The notes below the pieces were generated by a model, which saw nothing but the letters and a program-made list of their open reading frames with translations, was not told the origin of the DNA and did no database searches. DNA of 23,607 nucleotides from SKVR01 sp037441525 (GTDB taxonomy: Bacteria; Bacteroidota; Bacteroidia; Bacteroidales; UBA7960): assembly GCA_037441525.1 (NCBI GenBank), contig JBBISA010000062.1, positions 1-23,607 on the forward strand, given 5' to 3'. Shown here one piece after another: positions 16,079-22,436 of this stretch; position 1 is the first letter of the stretch; every line of letters starts with the position of its first letter. A program made the position numbers and the translations under genes.

Positions 16079-18316
16079 TTACTTATTATAATACAATAAA
16101 ACAGAGTTGACTTTATGCATTACTCCCTTGCGAACCAGGAAATTTGCATTAGAATTGTTAACAGGAACCTGTCTTCCGCTTATATCCTGCAACACTAGGT
16201 TGCCTGGCGAGTTGATCACTCTGAGTTTAGCATTCAGGATTTTTGTCCGATCCAATGGATCTCTGTAAGTTGAATGGGTGTCGAAGTTTCCGGAAAGTTT
16301 ACCATCATTAAAAACAACAGTCCCCTGAATGAAATGGTACTTAAGGAATTTGTCCATAAAATCCTTTTGTTCGGTAGTCCACGCAGGGGTGGCAGCAGAA
16401 GAAGGAATGGGAATTCCTGCGTTGCGGGCTTCCTGGATGGCAGCATTGGTTGGGATGAGCCCGGTCCAGTATTTATTGGCAGCCAGGAATTTAAGATTTG
16501 GAATATTTTCGCGGGTAACTGGATCTGAAGCGCGGGCATCCAAAAGGTTGGCCTTTGTTAGCAGTCTGGCAAATTCAGAAACATCGGGGTCGAGAAGAGT
16601 GCCGGCCAGATATTTACCCATTACAAACCTTGACCCGATGGGGTAGTCGACTTTTACAAGCAAACCATTGCGCTCATTTACTTCTACTTCGGTAATGTTG
16701 CCGGGAGTTTTGAATGCCTGATTTTCAGCCGAACCTACCTGGTTATTTCCATACCTTATAAAGTTCCCTGATGTAACTTCAGTAAATTGCTCAGGGCCAT
16801 CCAGCCCGGTAAGTTTTCCTTTGAATACCTGATCCTGTGCAAACATTGATAGTTCGAAATTGGTCATCGGGCGCCAAACGTTGTCAGGGCCACGCTGCTC
16901 TATTGTGGTAGTTGTAGAGTTGTATCTTACCCCATATTGAAGCATCGCATCATTGTTTGCTGCAAACAATGTTACATCAGCATTGGGGTTAGATAGCGAT
17001 GAAAGCATATTTGCTTGGTTTAAAAGGAAGAGAAGCGTAGAATAGTTTTTATCGAAAAATAAAATACCCGGAACGCAGGTAAAAACATTGGGTTCAAGCA
17101 CTTTTTTGGACTCATAAACCACGCCATTACTGCACATGTAGCTCGAAACTATATCATTTCGCGACATTTCGGTTGCATCGCCAAAAGCATTGAAATAGCT
17201 TTTTTCCATTTTTGAAGGAATAACCAACGTGGCTGAAAGCTGCGTTTGAAGGATATAATAAAGTGTAACTCTGGGAACTTCATCAATGGAATTGTAGTAC
17301 TTCAGAACAGTATTGTTGAGATACTGCTGAAGAACCTGATCGGATGGTAAAAATGCTGTCCACATGTTTTGTGGAGGAACAGCTGTACCGGTTGACGGGC
17401 CGCGTTCATGTGCTAGATCGAATACCAGATCATAAGTTTTGCGGTATTGCACCCTGTTTTGTTCATCTGTTTTTTGTTCGGTATATTGAGCGAAGCGCTG
17501 AAGTATATCATAATATAGTCCGAAACGATTCTGGTTGGCAATCATATATTCTTCAATACTTGGCATGGGTGGAACTACCCTGTCGAGGAAGTAAATAAAC
17601 CCGGTGGCGGTTCTTACTTCCAATTCAGTTGGTATTTCAGGATTGGGGATTACCATGGCGTTATGCCAGTTTATTCCTTTCATGCCGGCGGGGTAGCCCA
17701 ATTCCCAGGTACTACCAGGGTACATAAAAAGGTAATCTGAACCATCTCTGGCCCCACCATAATCATTAAACCATTCGGCAGTAAAAAGGGGTACATTCTT
17801 GTTGCCGGTATAAATTATCAACTCATTTTTAAAGGTAGCATGATACTTTGGGGTTTCCCTGTAAGGGATTGAAGTACTGGGAGTTGGTTTGCGATGGAAT
17901 AAGGATGCATATTCTCCTTTAGGCCCCTGAAGCTCCGACCATGCCCATTCGTAAATCAATTGGAAACGTGAGCGGGGATTGCGTAAAATATGAAGCGTAA
18001 ATAAATTTATTGCCTGATCCTTGGTGAGACTTGCAACGGATTGTATTCCGGCACTTTGGAAATACTTTTCAAAGGCGGCATCATCGGGTACAAAAAGGGT
18101 ATATAAACGTGATGCGATAATATCCCGGTACCTGGCACTATCCATCAAGGCCAGAAAATGTTTATAATTTCCTCTTTTTTCAAGAATTTCGATGCTTGAA
18201 CCACCAAGCCACGGGGGTGTTTGGTATCTTTCCTGATGATCGACACAACTGGATATGCCAATAACCAAGACTACCAATAACAGGACAATTGCTGGAATTT
18301 GTAGTTTTCTTTTCAT
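16079..18316 (-). CDS. Large fasciclin lipoprotein with four FAS1-like domains, first gene of the operon
   Basis: Probable surface-exposed lipoprotein that accompanies the first SusCD pair. The 745-residue protein has a lipoprotein signal with lipobox ISSC (Cys24). I see four FAS1-like units: about 40-248 (LYTLFVPDDAAFEKYF, INLFTLHIL, TGFIYFLDRVVPP), 251-412 (WTAFLPSDQVLQQYL, VTLYYIL, GVVYESKKVLEP), 418-560 (VTLFAANNDAM, MFAQDQVFKGKL, NGLLVKVDYPI) and 572-743 (WTGLIPTNAAIQEA, LKYHFIQG, KGVMHKVNSVLLYY). The first unit is much longer than the usual 130-140 residues because of an insert at about 113-235, rich in aromatic residues. The fourth is the most typical. The gene starts at the ATG at 18316 after a long leader region and leads the six-gene operon. 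Adhesion or glycan binding fits the fold, but the real role is unknown. Confidence 0.87.
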   Translation of the reverse strand: MKRKLQIPAIVLLLVVLVIGISSCVDHQERYQTPPWLGGSSIEILEKRGNYKHFLALMDSARYRDIIASRLYTLFVPDDAAFEKYFQSAGIQSVASLTKDQAINLFTLHILRNPRSRFQLIYEWAWSELQGPKGEYASLFHRKPTPSTSIPYRETPKYHATFKNELIIYTGNKNVPLFTAEWFNDYGGARDGSDYLFMYPGSTWELGYPAGMKGINWHNAMVIPNPEIPTELEVRTATGFIYFLDRVVPPMPSIEEYMIANQNRFGLYYDILQRFAQYTEQKTDEQNRVQYRKTYDLVFDLAHERGPSTGTAVPPQNMWTAFLPSDQVLQQYLNNTVLKYYNSIDEVPRVTLYYILQTQLSATLVIPSKMEKSYFNAFGDATEMSRNDIVSSYMCSNGVVYESKKVLEPNVFTCVPGILFFDKNYSTLLFLLNQANMLSSLSNPNADVTLFAANNDAMLQYGVRYNSTTTTIEQRGPDNVWRPMTNFELSMFAQDQVFKGKLTGLDGPEQFTEVTSGNFIRYGNNQVGSAENQAFKTPGNITEVEVNERNGLLVKVDYPIGSRFVMGKYLAGTLLDPDVSEFARLLTKANLLDARASDPVTRENIPNLKFLAANKYWTGLIPTNAAIQEARNAGIPIPSSAATPAWTTEQKDFMDKFLKYHFIQGTVVFNDGKLSGNFDTHSTYRDPLDRTKILNAKLRVINSPGNLVLQDISGRQVPVNNSNANFLVRKGVMHKVNSVLLYYNK

Positions 18317-18377
18317 ACTAATGTTGTTTTCTGATTTGGTCGGGGTTAATTAGTTTAATAAATCATAAAAATTTAAA

Positions 18378-18396
18378 GGCAAAATGGGCCATTGCC
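18378..18396. promoter_or_regulatory. Imperfect palindrome in the leader of the SusCD operon
   Basis: GGCAAAATGG, a single G, then CCATTGCC: the arms pair except for two extra A in the left arm. It lies about 60-80 bp before the start codon of the first FAS1 gene and downstream of the proposed promoter, so it could be an operator or a leader hairpin. No second copy was found. Confidence 0.35.
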
Positions 18397-18503
18397 TTGC
18401 TCGGAGTGTACATACATAGAATAATTGCATGCAGGAAGATAGGAAAAAATTGATAAAATGTTTTGTTTTGGCTTGGTAGCTTAGTGTAGTTTAAACACCT
18501 TGT

Positions 18504-18511
18504 CAAAAATA
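18504..18511 (-). promoter_or_regulatory. Candidate -7 promoter box for the FAS1/SusC/SusD operon
   Basis: On the minus strand this reads TATTTTTG, a full match to the Bacteroidota -7 consensus TAnnTTTG, and it is the only match on this strand in the divergent region. No clear TTG was found at the expected -33 distance. Start of transcription here would give a leader of about 180 nt. Confidence 0.4.
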
Positions 18512-19100
18512 TATAAAATTCTAATAAAAATACACTTTTTTAAAATTTCCCCTTCTTTTTTGGATGTTTTAAAATACCTCGCTTTTTCTATCTCTTTGGT
18601 TTCCAATATTAAATAATTTAAAACAGAATTATTTTTAACATGCTATATTTGGTTTGAACCCATGTTTTTTAATCTTTTTTCTTTCTGTTTGCTAACTAAA
18701 ATCGAATTTTATATCAAGCAGTTATCAGCAATCTTGCCCAGGCGAAGACTGAGTTGTTCCTGCTTTTACCCTAACACCTTTGTATGATTCGTTAAATATC
18801 ATTCTGATGGTCGTTTTTTTATTCAATCAATTCTTTTCTTTTACTTTTACAGGACTAATGATTTGAATTTTTTAATCAGACAAATAGGCGTAAGCGTGCT
18901 AATTATCTTTTTGGTTTAAGTCTATTCAAATGGCTTTGCATCTAAAGAATATTAAGGACAATTTGACAATATTTTTAAGACCCATGAGAAAGTAGGATGT
19001 TAAAAAAGTAAAGAGTTTTTTGGCATAAGCAACTTCCAAATGATAGAGGGCAGATAAAGTTTTTTATATGTGTTGTTTGTTTCGATGAAGTCGAAAAAAA

Positions 19101-19120
19101 TTAACATTTAAAAATGTAAA
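19101..19120. promoter_or_regulatory. 20-bp palindrome, candidate operator of the Nudix-like regulator
   Basis: TTAACATTTAAAAATGTAAA: the two 10-bp halves are inverted copies at 8 of 10 positions. It lies 73-92 bp upstream of the regulator's start codon and just ahead of its proposed promoter. NrtR/AraR-type regulators bind palindromes of about this length near their own genes, so it is a reasonable operator; no exact second copy was found beside the other genes. Confidence 0.45.
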
Positions 19121-19154
19121 TGAAATTTAACTTATTTGTTGGGGTAAAAAGTAA

Positions 19155-19162
19155 TAATTTTG
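19155..19162 (+). promoter_or_regulatory. Candidate -7 promoter box of the Nudix-like regulator
   Basis: TAATTTTG matches the Bacteroidota -7 consensus TAnnTTTG exactly. A TTTG at 19135-19138 could serve as the -33 element, although the 16-bp spacing is shorter than usual. It implies a leader of roughly 25 nt before the ATG at 19193. Confidence 0.5.
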
Positions 19163-19192
19163 AAATGTGTACAACTTACACTCTGATGATAT

Positions 19193-19927
19193 ATGGATAC
19201 CATCATCAACAACATCTCCGTTGATTGCGTAATATTCGGGTTTCACAATAACACCCTGAACGTATTGCTTACAGAGCGTACATTAAACGATCGAAATAAT
19301 GGTGAGTTGCTTTTCAGGGATTATTCATTACAGGGGCATCATGTTCAGGTTGGGGAAGATATTTACGATGCAGCTGTGAGGGTACTTAAAGACAAAGCCG
19401 GGCTTACCGATATCTATTTAAAACAATTCTACACCTTTGGTGAAACCAACCGGCTAAAAAGTGTCAGGGACCAGTTATGGATTAAATTCAATTACCCAAG
19501 TGTTTCTGACCATGTAATTACGGTTTGTTATTATTCGCTGGTTGATAGTTCGAAAACAAGGCCCGATAAAGAGCATGGCAATACATCGTGGTTTCCGATC
19601 AATGGACTTCCTGAACTGGCTTTCGATCATGAACGAATTTTGTTGCTTGCGCTTCATTACCTGAGAGAAGAAATAAAAAGAGAACCTATTGCTTTTGAAC
19701 TATTACCTGAGAAATTCACCCTTACCCAGCTTCAAAGTCTGTATGAAGTTATTCTCAATACAAAACTGGATAAAAGGAATTTCAGAAAAAAGATAACCCA
19801 GGCAAAATACATTATCCCTCTCGATGAAAAGAAAAAGGGAACTGCCCATAAACCTGCAAAGATTTTTATTTTCAGTCGTGATGTTTACGAGAAAACGAAA
19901 AAAGAGAAACTCGATTTGCAATTTTAG
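19193..19927 (+). CDS. NrtR/AraR-type transcriptional regulator with degenerate Nudix domain
   Basis: Probable sugar-responsive DNA-binding regulator. The 244-residue protein has an N-terminal Nudix fold (about 8-150) and a C-terminal winged helix (about 160-230) with the family signature PIAFELLPEKFTLTQLQ (165-181) followed by LDKRNFRKKI (192-201). The Nudix box at 48-71 keeps Gly48, Glu55, Arg63 and Gly70, but the catalytic REUxEE core reads RVLKDK: the first Glu is Val64, the next is Asp67 and the last is Lys68. Hydrolysis is therefore unlikely and the domain should act as a ligand pocket. In Bacteroides the arabinose regulator AraR has this architecture. The gene is divergent from the SusCD operon, which makes that operon a likely target; the effector could be arabinose or another sugar, which I infer only from context. 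Confidence 0.88.
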   Translation: MDTIINNISVDCVIFGFHNNTLNVLLTERTLNDRNNGELLFRDYSLQGHHVQVGEDIYDAAVRVLKDKAGLTDIYLKQFYTFGETNRLKSVRDQLWIKFNYPSVSDHVITVCYYSLVDSSKTRPDKEHGNTSWFPINGLPELAFDHERILLLALHYLREEIKREPIAFELLPEKFTLTQLQSLYEVILNTKLDKRNFRKKITQAKYIIPLDEKKKGTAHKPAKIFIFSRDVYEKTKKEKLDLQF

Positions 19928-20078
19928 TGTCTTTGGTTTCCGGGTTAATTTAGTGGCTACATATATCATTTGATTCTGGGGGGTAAGGTTTACGATCGCA
20001 TTTGGTTAAAAAATCCAGTTAAACGTATTCCATAAAATGCAGAATAATTGCACAATGATTTGATGCTTGTGTATTTAG

Positions 20079-20125
20079 TCCCAAATTTGTCTTTAGCCGT
20101 TTTTTCTAATGACCGTCATTAAAAA
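20079..20125 (+). repeat. Dispersed repeat copy B
   Basis: These 47 bp match 4958-5004 read on the minus strand at 43 positions without gaps. Shared blocks include CCCAAATTTGTC and TTAGCCGTTTTTTCT. The centre AATGAC-C-GTCATT is a perfect short palindrome here and an imperfect one in copy A. The outer inverted arm found in copy A is absent. The copy lies 152 bp downstream of the regulator stop, in the same orientation as that gene. Confidence 0.8.
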
Positions 20126-20189
20126 TTTAGAGTTTTAATTGATTGATTATGTGACCTCTATTTTGACAAACCGCTAAAAAAAACTAATT

Positions 20190-20215
20190 ATTTGTAAGTA
20201 GAAATGCTTACAAAT
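20190..20215 (+). terminator. Candidate terminator hairpin downstream of the Nudix-like regulator
   Basis: A perfect 9-bp stem (ATTTGTAAG at 20190-20198 with CTTACAAAT at 20207-20215) around an 8-nt loop, followed by TAAGTTTTTCT on the plus strand. It is AT-rich, so weak, and lies 263 bp past the regulator's stop. An A-rich stretch on the other side would let it work for the minus strand too. Confidence 0.45.
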
Positions 20216-20237
20216 TAAGTTTTTCTAAAGCAGCCTG

Positions 20238-20309
20238 TACCGGCCATCCGGTAGGGTTAAACCCGACTATGTAATTAGTTCGTTGCATTCCTAATGACTA
20301 ATCCGGGTT
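20238..20309. repeat. Cluster of short inverted repeats
   Basis: TACCGG-CCAT-CCGGTA (20238-20253) is followed at once by GGGTT-A-AACCC (20254-20264). The segments 20260-20278 and 20291-20309 are inverted copies at 14 of 19 positions. This could be a palindromic element end, a structured RNA or a protein-binding site; I cannot identify it. Confidence 0.5.
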
Positions 20310-20502
20310 AATCAATGGATTTTTTTTTGACATATTTATTGATTAGGTATTGCCGCAAAGGACATATAATTTGCAAAGGGATAGCATTTGCTGCTCCATA
20401 ATGCGAAAATGGCAAGTCTGGCTTTTTGTGTGCATTATCGTTGCTATTGTCCGGAGATGTATTAAAGGGAAAGGGTTTGACTTTATAATAATCCGGTTTC
20501 AT

Positions 20503-21243
20503 TCAGACGTCCGCAAGGATTTTCATTTTTGCGGAAACTGCTCCCCATTCGCCCCAACGTACAATTTTAACGAGCAATCCCGGCCATTTGCCGGGTCGTG
20601 CGATTCCATCGGCAAGCCGGGCTATAGCAATATCGCGATGGGTAAAACTGGTTACCTTGTCAGTTGATTGAAAATATACATTTGCAAACTTCCATGCTCC
20701 ATCACGGGCCACTTTAATGCTGAAATTCAACAGCAACTCATCCTTGCCCCGCGCCAAGGAGGTTAGAATGCCAAAAACGGGCGACACCTTGTTAATGTTA
20801 CTCTTTACCCTATCTACCAGCGATGCAAGTATTTCGTTGATCATGTCGAAATCCTTTTTTATTCCGTTAATTGGTTTTCCGTGCATTGTTTCAGCGGCAG
20901 CTATACCCAGATCGAGATTTATATGGGCATTTATCCCCATAAGTAGGTGTTGCATAACCAGGTGCTCGTTGGTGGAGGTTGCATCGAAGGCCCTTTCCCA
21001 CGAAAGGCTGGCAGGTTCATCCGCACTCCAGGCTTCCCAGGCATCGAAATAGCGTTGAGCGAAAATAATATCGAGTTGCTCCATTCGCTCATTGTCTTCA
21101 AATTCCCGGTTTTCAATCCCCTGCTTTATACGGCTGGTTACATGGCGGTAGAGCACCGCAAAATACCCCGCCGGGTGGTTTTGTGCCATACATTGTGTAA
21201 CAATTTCATCCATGCAGGCAATAACTTCATCAATGGTTTTCAT
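20503..21243 (-). CDS. DUF5995 family protein of unknown function
   Basis: The 246-residue protein matches my recollection of the DUF5995 family, whose role is unknown. Features typical of it are TIDEVIACMDEI near the N-terminus, GYFAVLYRHVTSRIKQGI, RMEQLDIIFAQRYFDA, SWERAFDATSTNEHLVMQHLLMGINAHINLDLGIAAAETM and a C-terminal FSIKVARDGAWKFANVY. The histidine-rich helix with HLLMGINAHINLDLG hints at a metal or cofactor site, but this is a guess. No signal peptide or membrane segment, so it is likely cytoplasmic and mostly helical. I chose the ATG at 21243; the frame extends three codons up to a TTG at 21252, which is less likely. It is convergent with the regulator and lies 83 bp from the antiporter gene on the same strand, so the two may share a transcript. 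Confidence 0.85.
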   Translation of the reverse strand: MKTIDEVIACMDEIVTQCMAQNHPAGYFAVLYRHVTSRIKQGIENREFEDNERMEQLDIIFAQRYFDAWEAWSADEPASLSWERAFDATSTNEHLVMQHLLMGINAHINLDLGIAAAETMHGKPINGIKKDFDMINEILASLVDRVKSNINKVSPVFGILTSLARGKDELLLNFSIKVARDGAWKFANVYFQSTDKVTSFTHRDIAIARLADGIARPGKWPGLLVKIVRWGEWGAVSAKMKILADV

Positions 21244-21326
21244 AGCAAGCAAGGTTGATAGATTTGTGTTTTCTGATTTCCGGAATTACTTAGCAGGCAA
21301 TTATATATCACGAACAAATAAATTCT

Positions 21327-22280
21327 TCAGTTCAAAATCAGGAATGTAATATAAATGATGTAAAGTAGCAGAAACAAAACCCCCTCGGGCCGGGTAATTC
21401 TGCGTCCTTTTCCTGTAAAAATAAAGGCAAACAACAGGATGCTCACCACTACATTAATGGCCAGATCTATTGTTGCACCCTTAGCAAGGGTTACCGGGTG
21501 TATCACCGAAGTAACCCCCAAAATCAGGAATACATTGAAAATGTTTGAACCCACAATATTTCCGATGGCTATATCGGAATTTTTTTTCAGGGCGGCAACA
21601 ATAGAAGTGGCCAGTTCGGGCAGTGAAGTACCTGCCGAAATTATAGTTAGGGCAATGATGCGCTCAGGAACACCCAGGCTTTGCGCAATATCAACCGCCG
21701 ATACCACGATCAGTCGTCCGCCCGCTACCAGCAATGCCAGCCCGGCAAGGAGCAGGATGGATGATTTTAGCTTGCCCATGGGTATTACTTTTACATCCTC
21801 GGAAGCATCGCCCTTCATGGCCAACTGTAAATTGTAGGCCAAAAATATTAGGAAGAAAAATAAGAGAATAATGCCATCGGCGCGGGTGATCACAGAAGAT
21901 GCTCCGGGGTCGGTAAAGGAATCGCTGGCCATGACTAACAGCACGAGTGCCGACAGCAGGCAAAGCGGTATTTCAATCCAAGTGGTATTGCTTTTTACCA
22001 GCAACGGGGTGGCTACGGCCGATGCCCCTAAAATTACCATAATGTTGAACAGGTTGCTTCCGGCCACATTGCCCAGGGCAATGGCCGAATTTTGATCAAT
22101 GGCAGCAAAAATGTTTACGATAAGTTCGGGCGCCGAGGTGCCAAAGGCCACTATGGTAAGCCCGATAACAATGTCGGGGGTGTTGAACGATTTGGCAAGG
22201 GATGAGGCGCTGTTGACAAGCAAACTGGCTCCATAAATGAGCAAAACAAATCCCAGCGGAAGAAGCAGATAGTAAATCAT
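21327..22280 (-). CDS. CaCA-family calcium/cation antiporter (YrbG-like)
   Basis: Inner-membrane exchanger that expels Ca2+ (or a similar cation) in return for Na+ or H+. The 317-residue protein has about ten hydrophobic helices and the two inverted alpha-repeats of the family: IVIGLTIVAFGTSAPELIVN (37-56) with GNVAGSNLFNI (70-80), and IIALTIISAGTSLPELATSI (208-227) with GNIVGSNIFNV (240-250). Both GTSxPE motifs and their ion-binding glutamates (Glu52, Glu222) are intact. Length equals that of E. coli YrbG-type proteins. It starts at the ATG at 22280, about 45 bp after a perfect minus-strand TAnnTTTG box, and is divergent from the ThiF-like gene. No link to the sugar locus is apparent. Confidence 0.93.
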   Translation of the reverse strand: MIYYLLLPLGFVLLIYGASLLVNSASSLAKSFNTPDIVIGLTIVAFGTSAPELIVNIFAAIDQNSAIALGNVAGSNLFNIMVILGASAVATPLLVKSNTTWIEIPLCLLSALVLLVMASDSFTDPGASSVITRADGIILLFFFLIFLAYNLQLAMKGDASEDVKVIPMGKLKSSILLLAGLALLVAGGRLIVVSAVDIAQSLGVPERIIALTIISAGTSLPELATSIVAALKKNSDIAIGNIVGSNIFNVFLILGVTSVIHPVTLAKGATIDLAINVVVSILLFAFIFTGKGRRITRPEGVLFLLLYIIYITFLILN

Positions 22281-22333
22281 AGGTTAGTTGATTCTGTTTT
22301 GTTAAAGGTAAACTGGTTTTTGGTTAATTGGAT

Positions 22334-22341
22334 CAAATATA
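22334..22341 (-). promoter_or_regulatory. Candidate -7 promoter box of the antiporter gene
   Basis: On the minus strand this reads TATATTTG, an exact TAnnTTTG match. A TTTG lies 14 bp upstream (22356-22359 on the plus strand as CAAA), closer than the usual -33 spacing. The leader would be about 45-50 nt. Confidence 0.45.
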
Positions 22342-22413
22342 AATGGTTTAATGGTCAAAAGTGCGATGGTAGGATAATTAGGGAAAAGAATCATTTCAGG
22401 AGACCGCAATCCT

Positions 22414-22421
22414 TATATTTG
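22414..22421 (+). promoter_or_regulatory. Candidate -7 promoter box of the ThiF/MoeB-like gene
   Basis: TATATTTG matches the Bacteroidota -7 consensus exactly and lies 15 bp before the ATG at 22437, implying a very short leader of about 9 nt. No clear -33 TTG was seen. Confidence 0.45.
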
Positions 22422-22436
22422 CATAAAAAAAACGTC

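Larger units (their letters stand above)
18317..19192. other. Long AT-rich divergent intergenic region between SusCD operon and Nudix-like regulator
   Basis: An 876-bp stretch without a credible protein gene. It must hold the promoters of both flanking transcripts. I found one perfect minus-strand TAnnTTTG box (18504-18511), a perfect plus-strand box at 18644-18651 (TATATTTG) with no obvious -33 partner, the regulator's box at 19155-19162, and two palindromes (18378-18396, 19101-19120). The rest is A/T-rich with homopolymer runs and shows nothing I can name. Its length leaves room for a small RNA or a long regulated leader. Confidence 0.6.
19928..20502. other. Repeat-rich gene-free region between regulator and DUF5995 gene
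   Basis: This 575-bp stretch has no credible gene. It holds dispersed repeat copy B (20079-20125), a hairpin followed by T residues (20190-20215), and a cluster of short inverted repeats (20238-20309). The flanking genes are convergent here, so terminators are expected. Short frames at 20308-20502 (minus) and from 20350 (plus) show no conserved features. Confidence 0.6.

Noticed and set aside
18960..19192. CRISPR array or tRNA in the AT-rich divergent region
   Set aside because: No regularly spaced repeat and no tRNA arm pattern is present; homopolymer runs gave a misleading impression of repetition.
18338..20311. Recurring CGGGTTAAT-like words near 18340, 19941 and 20303
   Set aside because: Only about nine shared bases with no symmetric structure or common position relative to genes; could be chance in AT-rich DNA.
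20308..20502. 64-codon minus-strand open frame next to the DUF5995 gene
   Set aside because: Low-complexity composition, no domain, and it crosses a poly-T tract; it looks like random intergenic sequence.
20350..20667. 105-codon plus-strand open frame with a hydrophobic start
   Set aside because: Its second half is antisense to the DUF5995 gene, and the hydrophobic stretch from 20401 has no recognisable start signal or conserved feature.
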